Assembly (NCBI RefSeq): GCF_000719865.1
Contig: NZ_JOID01000016.1
Span: 124,001-188,000 of the forward strand
Length of the DNA stretch: 64,000 nucleotides
Origin: Streptomyces albus subsp. albus
GTDB lineage: Bacteria > Actinomycetota > Actinomycetes > Streptomycetales > Streptomycetaceae
Direction of reading: 5' to 3'
This document shows, piece after piece, positions 35,068-47,453 of the stretch. A program made the position numbers and the translations under genes. The notes below the pieces were generated by a model. It saw only the letters and a list, made by a program, of their open reading frames with translations, ran no database searches and had not been told where the DNA came from. Numbering within the stretch: position 1 is the stretch's first letter; the number at the start of each line of letters is the position of its first letter.

Positions 35068-35154
35068 ACACGTACACGCACGTCGTGCAGGACACCCGGC
35101 GGTAGGCGGTGAGCCACATGGACCGGCTGTTGAAGAGGCGGCCGGACACCGGCT
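35064..35154 (+). pseudogene. C-terminal remnant of a tyrosine recombinase (integrase)
   Basis: Reads M-N-T-Y-T-H-V-V-Q-D-T-R-R, stop, then A-V-S-H-M-D-R-L-L-K-R-R-P-D and stop. T-Y-T-H-V holds the catalytic Tyr, and V-S-H-M-D-R-L-L is the usual end of Streptomyces integrative-element integrases. The in-frame TAG probably replaces a Glu codon. It lies 70 bases from the att site, where an integrase gene is expected. Confidence 0.7.
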
Positions 35155-35187
35155 GATCAAGCCCGTTGATGTCAGAAACGGATGTCA

Positions 35188-35219
35188 AAGACCCCCGGCC
35201 GCGACTGGCCGGGGGTCTT
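35188..35219. terminator. Terminator beside tRNA-Val
   Basis: AAGACCCCCGGCC (35188-35200) and GGCCGGGGGTCTT (35207-35219) form a perfect 13-bp stem, 3' of the tRNA on the minus strand. Confidence 0.88.
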
Positions 35220-35221
35220 CT

Positions 35222-35269
35222 GGCTGGTGGGCGCAGACGGGTTCGAACCGCCGACATCTGCTTTGTAAG
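35222..35269. repeat. Proximal attachment site inside tRNA-Val
   Basis: The 48-base segment identical to 32725-32772; it covers the CCA end, T-arm and anticodon loop of the intact tRNA. Confidence 0.9.
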
Positions 35270-35299
35270 AGCAGCGCTCTACCACTGAGCTATGCGCCC
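35225..35299 (-). tRNA. tRNA-Val (UAC)
   Basis: On the minus strand: acceptor GGGCGCA pairs with TGCGCCC, D-arm GCTC/GAGC, anticodon stem CTGCT/AGCAG with loop CTTACAA giving anticodon TAC, T-arm GGCGG-TTCGAAC-CCGTC, discriminator A and an encoded CCA. All arms fold. It hosts the integrated element described to its left. Confidence 0.95.
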
Positions 35300-35725
35300 T
35301 CGGGAACGATTGGACAGACTACATGGCCCACGGCTTCTGCCCCTAAACGTGACGGTAGCGGGCCGGAGCCCCGGGCGGAGCCCTCGGCGTAGGGTGGCGG
35401 ACGGGCTCGCGCGGGGCTGCCTGCGGCCGTCCGGCGATGGCCCGCCCGGTCCCCCGCCAAGTCCTGCCCGGGACCGCCGGCCGAGCGCCCGGGACCGCCC
35501 GGGACCGCCGGGGAGCGTCTGAGTCGGACCGGGGCCGGGGACGGGAGCGGTGGCCGGCAGGGCCCCGCGGCCGCGGGTACGGGGGCCAGCCCCACCATGG
35601 ATCGGGTGGGCGGCCGGATCGTTCGGCGCGGGCCGGGTCCCTACGGTCGGAGTGACCGTTCTTCCAGCGGAGTTCCTCTCCTCCACTCCACCCGAGTTCC
35701 ACCGGCCCTTTCGGAGATCATCGTG
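35300..35725. other. Intergenic region upstream of lipoprotein gene
   Basis: About 425 bases, GC-rich, with short ccgggaccgcc-type direct repeats around 35467-35515. No gene or clear terminator. It should contain the tRNA-Val promoter near 35300-35340 (minus strand) and the promoter of the lipoprotein gene. Confidence 0.4.
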
Positions 35726-36568
35726 ATGCCTCACCGCCGCCTTCCGCCTCCGTCCGGCACCCCCGGCACCCCCGGCACCCCCGGCACTCCTGCGCGCCGT
35801 CGGCGGCGGGGCCTGTTCGCCGCCCTGGGCGCCGTCGGCCTGGTCGCGGCCGTCACCGGGTGCGGCGGTGACGCCGGCGACGACGAGACGCCCGAGCGGC
35901 GGGCGTTCTCCTTCGGCAGCGGCGGCGGTGGTGGCGGCGAGGTTCTGAAGATCGACGCAGAGAACACCTCGGTCGAGCTGGTGCCCGCCGATGTGGAGGA
36001 CGTCCGGGTCACCCGGTGGTTCAGCGGATGGAGTGCCATCGGCGGGGACGTCGAGGAGTTCTGGACGATGGAGAAGGGCACCCTGCGGATCGGTGTCCGC
36101 TGCGAGGGGCTGATCGACAACTGCGAGTCCCGGCACCGGGTGGAGGTGCCGCGCGATGTCGCCGTGACCGTCGACGGGGACAACGGGAACGTCACCGCCA
36201 CCGGCTTCTCCACCGCGCTCAAGCTCAGCTCCGGCAACGGATCGGTCCGGGTCGAGGACGCCAGGGGCCGCCTGGAACTCAAGAGCGACAACGGCAAGGT
36301 GAAGGCCACCGGTGTCACCGCCGGCCGGGTGTCCGCCGAGGCCGACAACGGGGCGGTTGAGCTCGGGTTCGCGCGGGTGCCGGATCGCGTGGACGTCAAC
36401 ACCGACAACGGAGCCGTCTCCATCGGCCTGCCGCGCGCCTCCTACCGGGTCGATGCCAAGGCCGGCAACGGGGACACGGACGTCACCGTCCCGCGCGACA
36501 CCGAGAGCAAGCACCGGATCACCGTCCGCAGCGACAACGGCGGTATCACCGTCCGCACGGCCGAGTAG
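35726..36568 (+). CDS. DUF4097-type beta-helix lipoprotein
   Basis: 280 residues from ATG 35726 (GGAGAT about 10 bases upstream). Positively charged start with a G-T-P repeat, a hydrophobic segment and the lipobox V-T-G-C, so a lipoprotein. The mature part repeats short strands such as D-G-D-N-G-N-V, S-S-G-N-G-S-V, K-S-D-N-G-K-V, E-A-D-N-G-A-V, N-T-D-N-G-A-V and R-S-D-N-G-G-I, the ladder of the DUF4097 beta-helix fold. Function unknown; such proteins are found near membrane-stress genes. Three degenerate direct repeats follow the stop codon. Confidence 0.82.
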   Translation: MPHRRLPPPSGTPGTPGTPGTPARRRRRGLFAALGAVGLVAAVTGCGGDAGDDETPERRAFSFGSGGGGGGEVLKIDAENTSVELVPADVEDVRVTRWFSGWSAIGGDVEEFWTMEKGTLRIGVRCEGLIDNCESRHRVEVPRDVAVTVDGDNGNVTATGFSTALKLSSGNGSVRVEDARGRLELKSDNGKVKATGVTAGRVSAEADNGAVELGFARVPDRVDVNTDNGAVSIGLPRASYRVDAKAGNGDTDVTVPRDTESKHRITVRSDNGGITVRTAE

Positions 36569-36570
36569 CC

Positions 36571-36637
36571 GGGCCGCTGCGCGAGATCGCCGGACGGCTG
36601 CGTTGCACGAGGTCCCCGGCCGGCTGCGCGAGATCGC
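36571..36637 (+). repeat. Three degenerate direct repeats after the lipoprotein stop codon
   Basis: gctgcgcgagatcgc occurs at 36576-36590 and 36623-36637, with a diverged copy near 36596. The array begins two bases after the TAG stop. Confidence 0.6.
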
Positions 36638-36735
36638 GAACGAATCGGCCCGTGTATTCGTTCACCCCAGGTGGGACAATGTCCCTACCCGGCAGTGATC
36701 TGCCGGAGGGGGTGGACGCGGCACGGGAGAGGGAT

Positions 36736-38133
36736 GTGACGGCGAGATCTGCGCAGCCGTACGGGCGGCCGGCGACGGACCGCCGCCTTCCCAGCGGCAG
36801 CGGCCCGCTCCGGCCGTTCCTCGGCATCGTCCTGCTGCCGCTCCCGCTCCTCCCCCTCCTCGCCGCCGCCGCGCCGCTCGCCTTCTCCGGCGGCGGCACC
36901 CGGCGCTGGTTCGGCGGCGGGCGCGACGACCAGCGCGCGCGGGCGCAGGCCGCCAAGGACGCCGCCGCCGACGCCTTCTACGAGCTCGATTCCGCCCAGC
37001 GCGAGCTGCGCATCTCCATCGAGACCATCGTCGCCGTGGACAGCTCGCCGCCCGCCCGCCGCGCGGCCGCCGACTTCCAGGCTCTCGGGCAGCGCATCGA
37101 CGAGGCCAGCCACCGCTACATCAACGCCGTCGACGCCCACGACCTCGACCGCGACGACCTGGACTCGGCCACCGCCTCCCGCGCCCGCGCCGATCTCGAC
37201 CGGGCCAAGGACGACCTCCGGCGGACGAAGGCGGAGCTCGACCGCTTCGCCAGCGGCCTGGCCCCTCTCCTCGACAAGGCCGAGACCCAGCTCGCCCGGC
37301 TCGCCCCCGCCGTCGAACGCGCCCGGCAGGCCCTGCTCGCCGCCACCGGCGCCCTCGACTCCGTACGGGCCTCCGGCCTCCGGGCCGACGACCTCGCCGC
37401 CCGCCTCGCCGCCCTCTCCCCGGAGCTGACCAAGCTGAACCAGGGCGCCGGGCAGCACGGCGTGCAGGACACCCTGCGGCGCGCGGACGACGTGCTGCGC
37501 AAGGCCGAGGCGATACGGAGCGAGGCCGAACAACTGCCCGCCCGGGCGGCCGAGACCGACCGGCGCCTGGTCACCCTGCGCACCCGCGCCGAGGCGATCA
37601 CCACCCGCACGGAAGGCGTCGGCCCGATCCTCAGCGAGCTCCGCCGCCGCTACAGCGCCGCCTGCTGGCAGGACCTCCAGCCGGTGCCGGAGGAGGCCGC
37701 CCGGGCCGTCGGGCAGGCCGAGGAGAAGCTGCGCGAGGCGCAGGAGGCCCGGCGCGAACAGCGCTGGCCGGACGCCACGGCCCGGCTCAGCACGGTACGG
37801 GCCCTGCTGAACGACGCCGACGAGGCCGTGTCGGCGGCCGGTGACCGGCTGCGCCGGCTGGACGAGGTCTCCGCCGACCCGTCCCAGGAGATCGAACGAA
37901 CCCGCTTCGCCATCCGCGACGCGCAGCGGCTGGCGATGACCGGCCGCTCCACCCCGGACCCCCGGCACGCGCGCCCCCTGGACGACGCGGTGGCCCGGCT
38001 GGACCGCGCGGTGGACGGGCTGGAAGGGCGGCACCCCGACTGGTGGCACTTCCTGCTGGAGACGGAGGCGGTGCGGCGCACCGTCGCCCGCGTCGTCGGC
38101 GACATCCGCGAGGAACTGGGCGCGGGCCGCTGA
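36736..38133 (+). CDS. Membrane-anchored coiled-coil protein
   Basis: 465 residues from GTG 36736, with GGGAG 6 bases upstream; an ATG at 36679 is an alternative but its ribosome site is too close. One hydrophobic segment (F-L-G-I-V-L-L-P-L-P-L-L-P-L-L) is followed by about 390 residues of Ala/Arg/Glu/Leu-rich heptads, with few Gly or Pro: a long antiparallel coiled coil or helical bundle. It resembles actinobacterial proteins of the Cap/PspA-like or spectrin-like kind but no family is recognised. Probably structural at the membrane. Confidence 0.7.
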   Translation: MTARSAQPYGRPATDRRLPSGSGPLRPFLGIVLLPLPLLPLLAAAAPLAFSGGGTRRWFGGGRDDQRARAQAAKDAAADAFYELDSAQRELRISIETIVAVDSSPPARRAAADFQALGQRIDEASHRYINAVDAHDLDRDDLDSATASRARADLDRAKDDLRRTKAELDRFASGLAPLLDKAETQLARLAPAVERARQALLAATGALDSVRASGLRADDLAARLAALSPELTKLNQGAGQHGVQDTLRRADDVLRKAEAIRSEAEQLPARAAETDRRLVTLRTRAEAITTRTEGVGPILSELRRRYSAACWQDLQPVPEEAARAVGQAEEKLREAQEARREQRWPDATARLSTVRALLNDADEAVSAAGDRLRRLDEVSADPSQEIERTRFAIRDAQRLAMTGRSTPDPRHARPLDDAVARLDRAVDGLEGRHPDWWHFLLETEAVRRTVARVVGDIREELGAGR

Positions 38134-38423
38134 GACGCCTCCGGCGGTGAACCGGCGGCGGGTTACGGGCCTGGAGCCGGCCGGCAGGCTCCCGGAGCGG
38201 CGGACCGGACGACCGGATGCCGGCGCGGCCGGCAGACCGGACGGTGGGTGACCGCCCGGCTGTCACCCGGGCGGCTGGGCCGCGACGGGGCTCGGCCCCG
38301 GCCCGTCCGGGCGGAGCCGCCGGACACCCGGTAGGGCAGGGGACGAGCCTCGGGCCCGGGATACGGCCGGCGGCGAACCCGGGGCCCGCCCCACCCCGCC
38401 CGACGGGCGGTTAATCTGGCCGC

Positions 38424-38654
38424 ATGCCCCGTTACGAGTACCGCTGCCGGTCCTGCGGCGACACCTTTGAACTGAGCCGTCCCATGGCCGAGTCCTCCGC
38501 TCCGGCCGTCTGCCCGGAAGGCCACGAGGACACCGTCAAGCTGCTCTCCACCGTGGCCGTCGGAGGCACGGCCTCCGGTCCCGCCCCCGCAGCCCCCGCC
38601 GGTGGCGGCGGTGGCGGCGGTGGCGGTTGCTGCGGCGGAGGCTGCTGCGGCTGA
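38424..38654 (+). CDS. FmdB-family zinc ribbon protein
   Basis: 76 residues. Begins M-P-R-Y-E-Y-R-C-R-S-C-G-D-T-F-E and has C-P-E-G-H later: the FmdB zinc ribbon, with the second knuckle C-P-x-x-H here. The tail is nine Gly then C-C-G-G-G-C-C-G, which may bind metal. A TAATCT box ends 6 bases before the ATG, so the mRNA is probably leaderless. Proposed roles in the family are regulatory and unproven. Confidence 0.85.
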   Translation: MPRYEYRCRSCGDTFELSRPMAESSAPAVCPEGHEDTVKLLSTVAVGGTASGPAPAAPAGGGGGGGGGCCGGGCCG

Positions 38655-38960
38655 CGCCCGGCCGAGGGGGCGGATCCGGGCGGTCCGCCCGCGCCGCCCC
38701 CTGGGCGCGGCCCCGTTCGGTCCGGGCATTCCCGCCGCGCACGGCTCCGCGCCCGGCGGCTTCCGGCGATGGCCCGGCTCGGCCGGCCCCGAGCCGGGCA
38801 GCCCGGGCGCGGCCGGCACCGTCACGACCACTCGGCCGGGACGGCGCCGGGCCGGACCCGCCCCGGAACTGTCCGGTCCGGGGCGGCAGTTGCCGTGCCG
38901 CACGGCGGGCCGCCGGCCCCGGCCGAGCACCCGCCCCGCCCGGCCGGGGCCGGCCGCGGC
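38655..38960. other. Intergenic gap between convergent genes
   Basis: About 306 bases between the convergent fmdB-like and O-methyltransferase genes. Very GC-rich; I see no gene, repeat or convincing terminator. Confidence 0.4.
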
Positions 38961-39680
38961 TCAGCGCTTGCGGGCCAGGGTCAGGCCGTCGGCGACCGTC
39001 AGCATCACCGCGTCCACCCGGTCGTCCGCCAGCACCTTCTCGTTGAACTCACGGGTCGCACCGCCCCCGCCCGTGGCATCCGGGTCCGTCACCTCGCCGT
39101 GGAAGAAGACGTTGTCCACGACGATCAGCCCGCCCGGGCGCAGCCGCGGCACCAGTTCCTCCCAGTAGCGGCCGTTGTTCTCCTTGTCCGCGTCGACGAA
39201 GACCATGTCGATCTCCGGCTCGGCGGGCAGGGCGCGCAGGGTGTCGAGGGCCGGGCCGATGCGCAGGTCGATGCGGTCCGCGACGCCCGCCTTGGCCCAC
39301 GCCTCGCGCCCGTACGCCGTCCACTCCTCCGAGACGTCGCAGGTGATCACCTTGCCGCCGTCCGGCAGGGCCTCCGCCATCCACAGCGCCGACATCCCCG
39401 TGAACGTGCCGACCTCGACGATCAGCCGGGCTCCGACGAGCTTCGCCAGGAAGGCCAGCAGCGGCCCCTGCTCCTCGGAGACCTGCATCCGGGCCCGGCC
39501 GCCCAGCTTCTCGTACGTGGTGTCGACGAGCTCCCGGCGCACCGGGTCGAGTGGCGGGTTGTGCCGCAGGACGTAGTCGTAGAGCTCGGGCGTGAGCGGG
39601 GTGACCTGGTCCGGGTCCAGCGGGCTGCGCTGCCCCGCCTCGCGTGCCGCCGCCCCCGTGGTGGTGTTCGTATCAGCCAT
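38961..39680 (-). CDS. O-methyltransferase (COMT-like, class I)
   Basis: 239 residues from ATG 39680, GAGGATG about 8 bases upstream. SAM site V-E-V-G-T-F-T-G-M-S-A-L-W-M-A, then T-C-D-V-S, metal-site region M-V-F-V-D-A-D-K-E-N-N and V-D-N-V-F-F-H-G-E-V. This is the cation-dependent catechol/caffeoyl-CoA O-methyltransferase group. It follows the HAD gene by 14 bases in the same direction and may be the last gene of the Ter-associated operon, perhaps modifying its small-molecule product. Confidence 0.88.
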   Translation of the reverse strand: MADTNTTTGAAAREAGQRSPLDPDQVTPLTPELYDYVLRHNPPLDPVRRELVDTTYEKLGGRARMQVSEEQGPLLAFLAKLVGARLIVEVGTFTGMSALWMAEALPDGGKVITCDVSEEWTAYGREAWAKAGVADRIDLRIGPALDTLRALPAEPEIDMVFVDADKENNGRYWEELVPRLRPGGLIVVDNVFFHGEVTDPDATGGGGATREFNEKVLADDRVDAVMLTVADGLTLARKR

Positions 39681-39694
39681 GGCGTCATCCTCGT

Positions 39695-44077
<4,383 letters not shown>

Positions 44078-44092
44078 CCCGGCCGTCCCCCG

Positions 44093-45250
44093 TCACGTGA
44101 TGCCGGCCGCCAGGAGCTCCACGAAGGTCACGTCCTCCCGTGCCACCCCGAAGACCTCCGCTCGGAGCAGCGTCCGCTCGGCCCATGCGCGGTGCGGCTT
44201 CACCTCGTTCATCTTGTTGGTGTACGCGGACCGCAGCACCCCGCCACCGCCCCGCTCGGGCCGCAGGATGTCGACCGCGTCGCTGTACTCCTCGTGGCTC
44301 ACGACCGACAGGGCGTGCACCGGCGCGACATGGGAGGGGTGTATGCAGGTCTTCCCCAGCAGGCCGTTGGCGCGGTCCAGTTCGATCTCGCGGAGCAGTC
44401 CGTCCATGTCGTGTTCGATGAGCGCGGTCCGCAGCTTCTCGGCGCGGCCGGTGAAGGGGCTGCGCCGCAGCTGCGGCTTGAACATCCGCTCCTGGAGCCG
44501 GAAGTACTCCCACACCGGCCCCGTCACGGTGAAGCCGGTGCCGTCCGCCCGTCCCAGCGTGTTGACCACATCGGCGATCACCGAGGCGATGAGCTGCACG
44601 TCGTACGCCGTCATGTCCGGGGATCTGCGCAGCCCGTACGCGGAGCAGAAGTCGGTCACGCCCAGGCGCAGGGCCAGCACCCGCTCGCGGTACTTGTCGA
44701 CGCTGCGCCGGATGCCGGCGAGGGTCTCCGCGCGGCTCTCCAGGTGCAGCAGCTCCGGGGACTCCAGGACCGGCATCGCGAACAGCCGCCGCCCGCAGGC
44801 GTTCTCGGCCTCCGCCAGCGCCTCCAGGAACGGAACGCCCCGCTCCTCGGTGAACTTGGGCAGGACGAATCCGGACAGCAGCCGCGCCGCGGGCCCGAGG
44901 CGGCGCACGAGGTCGGTGATCTGTTCCGGCCACCGCACCCGGATGAAGAGCAGCGGCAGTTCGGAGCCGTGTTCCAGCAGGGTGTGGAAGTGCCGGACCA
45001 GGTTCTCCTCCGCGCCGGTCACGTCGGCGTCGTCGATGGAGTCCTCCAGGCACAGCACCATGGAGACGACCCCGCGGCTCATCTGCTTGACCACGTCCTC
45101 GGCCAGCGTGGGCCGGGTCGCGGGGCTGTACAGGGTGGCACCGAGCGCGACGGCGAGGCGCTGAGCTGGGGAGTCGACGTCGAACCGGCCCGGTTCCCGG
45201 TGGAACAGGGCCGTCCGGACATCGGGTGGCACATACCCGAAGTGACGCAT
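44093..45250 (-). CDS. HpcH/HpaI aldolase / citrate lyase beta-like protein of the Ter system
   Basis: 385 residues; GGGGAG lies just upstream of the ATG. TIM-barrel features of the CitE-like group: S-M-V-L-C-L-E-D-S-I-D-D, L-L-F-I-R-V-R, F-V-L-P-K-F, M-P-V-L-E-S-P-E-L and G-K-T-C-I-H-P-S-H. It would cleave or form a C-C bond using an acyl-CoA or oxo acid with a divalent metal. It is 15 bases upstream of the PRTase fusion gene and so heads the operon aldolase - PRTase fusion - HAD - O-methyltransferase. Confidence 0.87.
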   Translation of the reverse strand: MRHFGYVPPDVRTALFHREPGRFDVDSPAQRLAVALGATLYSPATRPTLAEDVVKQMSRGVVSMVLCLEDSIDDADVTGAEENLVRHFHTLLEHGSELPLLFIRVRWPEQITDLVRRLGPAARLLSGFVLPKFTEERGVPFLEALAEAENACGRRLFAMPVLESPELLHLESRAETLAGIRRSVDKYRERVLALRLGVTDFCSAYGLRRSPDMTAYDVQLIASVIADVVNTLGRADGTGFTVTGPVWEYFRLQERMFKPQLRRSPFTGRAEKLRTALIEHDMDGLLREIELDRANGLLGKTCIHPSHVAPVHALSVVSHEEYSDAVDILRPERGGGGVLRSAYTNKMNEVKPHRAWAERTLLRAEVFGVAREDVTFVELLAAGIT

Positions 45251-45436
45251 GGAACTCCCCAGTGATCTGTCGCGCTGTGACGCGATCTGGCCGGTAATCG
45301 TACGTTGCGTTCAGGCTCGAAAGCCCTTGCGGGCGTGAAAATCGCGTATCCCGCCCGTGTCCGTTGGCTGTCCGCCGGGCGGCTGATGCGGTCCCCGCGT
45401 TGTACCCGCCTGCCCCGGGAAGGCAGGATGACCGCT

Positions 45437-46405
45437 ATGACGCACGCGATGGTGAAGGGGTCGAACATCCCGCTGGACGCATCCGCCGTACGGGCGGTGC
45501 TCCGCTGGACTCCCGGCCCGGGGGTGCCCGATGTCGACGCGTCCGCGCTGCTGTTGAACGCGGACGGCCGCGTGCGCTCGGACGAGGACTTCGTCTTCTA
45601 CAACCAGCCCCGCCACCCCTCCGGCCTGGTACGGCACTTGCCCAAGAAGCGCTTGGCGGACGCGCTGACGGACACTGTCGAGGCCGAGTTCGCGGGGCTG
45701 GAGCCGGCGGTGGAGCGGGTGGTGCTCGCCGCGTCGTCCGACGGCGGCGCCTTCGGCGGTGTGCCGGATCTGCGGCTGCTGCTGTTCGACGCCTCACCGG
45801 AAGCGTCCGGGAACGGCGCGGAGCCGCTCGCGGTCTTCGACCTCGTGCCCGAGACCGGCGACGAGTCGGCCCTCATCTGCGGCGAGCTCTACCGGCGGGG
45901 CGAGACCTGGAAGTTCCGCGCCCTGGGCCAGGGGTACGACACCGGGCTGGTCGGGCTGGCCACCGAGTACGGCATCTCGGTGGAGGACCCCGAGGACGAG
46001 CCGTCCGGCACCGCCCGTGCCGAGGGCGGCGCGCCCGCGCCCGCCCCGTCGCCGTCCGCCCCGGCCTCACCCGCGCCGGAAGCGCTCACCGAGCCCGTGC
46101 CCGCGCCCCGCCCGGAACCGGCCACCGCGCCCGCGGCGGCGCCGGACGACGCCACCCGCGCACACCGGCCCGGCTACGGCTATCCCCCGCCGCCGCCGGC
46201 CGCGCCGCCCGCGCAGCCGCCGTTCCCGCCCCCGCCGGCCGCCCCGGCCCCGGTCCCGCAGGCACCTCCGGCGCACGCGCCGGGGTACGGCTATCCGCAC
46301 CAGCCGGCGGCGGCCTACGGCTATCCGCAGGCCCCCGCGCCGCCGGTGCCGGACCCGGCCTTCGCGCTGCCGCCGCAGGGGCCGCAGTTCCAGCGGAACC
46401 GCTGA
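45437..46405 (+). CDS. TerD-domain protein with Pro-rich C-terminus
   Basis: 322 residues from ATG 45437; an ATG at 45428 is also possible. Residues 1-185 are a TerD domain: M-V-K-G-S-N-I-P-L, V-D-A-S-A-L-L-L-N-A-D-G-R-V, D-F-V-F-Y-N-Q-P, and G-E-L-Y-R-R-G-E-T-W-K-F-R-A-L-G-Q-G-Y. TerD domains bind calcium through acidic residues. The remaining 135 residues are Pro/Ala-rich with Y-G-Y-P repeats (G-Y-G-Y-P, A-Y-G-Y-P), a disordered interaction tail. It is divergent from the aldolase operon across about 190 bases, so a shared stress-responsive control region is plausible. Confidence 0.88.
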   Translation: MTHAMVKGSNIPLDASAVRAVLRWTPGPGVPDVDASALLLNADGRVRSDEDFVFYNQPRHPSGLVRHLPKKRLADALTDTVEAEFAGLEPAVERVVLAASSDGGAFGGVPDLRLLLFDASPEASGNGAEPLAVFDLVPETGDESALICGELYRRGETWKFRALGQGYDTGLVGLATEYGISVEDPEDEPSGTARAEGGAPAPAPSPSAPASPAPEALTEPVPAPRPEPATAPAAAPDDATRAHRPGYGYPPPPPAAPPAQPPFPPPPAAPAPVPQAPPAHAPGYGYPHQPAAAYGYPQAPAPPVPDPAFALPPQGPQFQRNR

Positions 46406-46433
46406 CGGCCGGCGTCACCGCTGACGGCCGGCG
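46398..46433 (+). repeat. 17-base direct duplication over the TerD gene stop codon
   Basis: accgctgacggccggcg at 46398-46414 (containing the TGA stop) and again at 46417-46433. Confidence 0.85.
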
Positions 46434-46499
46434 GAGCGGAACCGGCCCGGACGGCCCGGACGGCGGAAGCCGCCGGCGTCCCGGGCCGCCCCGCCGTCG

Positions 46500-47279
46500 T
46501 CAGACCTTCTCCTTCGTCCCCGGCCCCCACTGGAGCCCCCAGCCGTACAGCCGGTCCAGCTCCGCCTGGAAGCCGTAGACGTAGCGCACCTCGCGGCGCA
46601 CCATCAGCTCGCCCTTGACGTTCTCGATCAGCAGCACGGCGCAGGAACGGGCCTGCGGGGCCCGCTCGTCGAGCCCGATCTCCAGCCGGGGGCCGTTGCT
46701 GGGGTAGAGCGTGACGACGGCGTGGGTGCGGTCGAAGGCGGGAGTGCCGTCGTAGATGTAGACGAAGACCAGCAGCCGCTTGAACTCGTCCCGGTGGTCG
46801 AGGTTGATGTAGATCGTCTCACCCGAGGTGCCGCCGAACCGGTCGTCACCGCTGAGCTTCACATAGGGCGGGCTGTTGATGTCGCCCAGGAAGTTCCCGA
46901 GCGGCTGCACGACGCCCTTGGTGCCGTCCTTCAGCTCGTACATGCACGCCAGATCGAGGTCGATCTTGACCACGGCCGGGCCCTGCGCCTGCACGATCTC
47001 CGGCTTGAACAGGCTGCCCGGGTTGCGCAGCAGCCCGCCGCGCTTGGTGTAGCCGCCGATGTCCGAGGTCCGCATCCGCCAGGAGAGGTTGACGCGGAGG
47101 TTCCCGCCGGCCGCGCCCTGCTTGGTGAGCGAGACGGTCTGCCGTCGTTTGGTGAGCTCTATCGCGTTGGTCGCGGGGTTGCCGCTCTCGAAGACCGACC
47201 GGCCGCCGCCGGGCCGCAGCCAGGCAGGCCAGGACCAGTCCCTGTTCCAGTCCCTGTCCCAGAACGCCACGCTGGACAC
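46500..47279 (-). CDS. TerA-like TerD-superfamily protein
   Basis: 259 residues from GTG 47279; the ribosome site is poor and GTG 47270 may be used. The core carries L-R-V-N-L-S-W, V-V-K-I-D-L-D-L-A-C-M-Y-E-L-K-D-G-T-K-G-V-V-Q-P-L-G, Y-V-K-L-S-G-D-D-R and F-V-Y-I-Y-D-G, the TerA/TerD-type beta sandwich. Tellurite-resistance members act at the membrane with TerC. Next gene on this strand upstream is the TerC-like protein, 166 bases away. Confidence 0.82.
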   Translation of the reverse strand: MSSVAFWDRDWNRDWSWPAWLRPGGGRSVFESGNPATNAIELTKRRQTVSLTKQGAAGGNLRVNLSWRMRTSDIGGYTKRGGLLRNPGSLFKPEIVQAQGPAVVKIDLDLACMYELKDGTKGVVQPLGNFLGDINSPPYVKLSGDDRFGGTSGETIYINLDHRDEFKRLLVFVYIYDGTPAFDRTHAVVTLYPSNGPRLEIGLDERAPQARSCAVLLIENVKGELMVRREVRYVYGFQAELDRLYGWGLQWGPGTKEKV

Positions 47280-47425
47280 ACCCCCACTGCTCTCGTCCCC
47301 TCACCCGGCCGCCGGAGCGCGGACCGGGCAGCACCGCGGGGCGGCCACGGCGGCCGGCGGCCCGGACGTTTCCGGGTCCGCCGCCTGGTGGCCGCCCCGC
47401 ACAGAGCGTTCCTCATTCGGAGCGT

Positions 47426-47453
47426 GGTCACACTCCGCGCCGGGTCACACTCC
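47426..47453 (-). repeat. 11-base direct duplication over the DUF475 gene stop codon
   Basis: ggtcacactcc at 47443-47453 spans the stop codon (TCA on this strand) and is repeated at 47426-47436, 17 bases downstream of the gene end. Confidence 0.75.
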
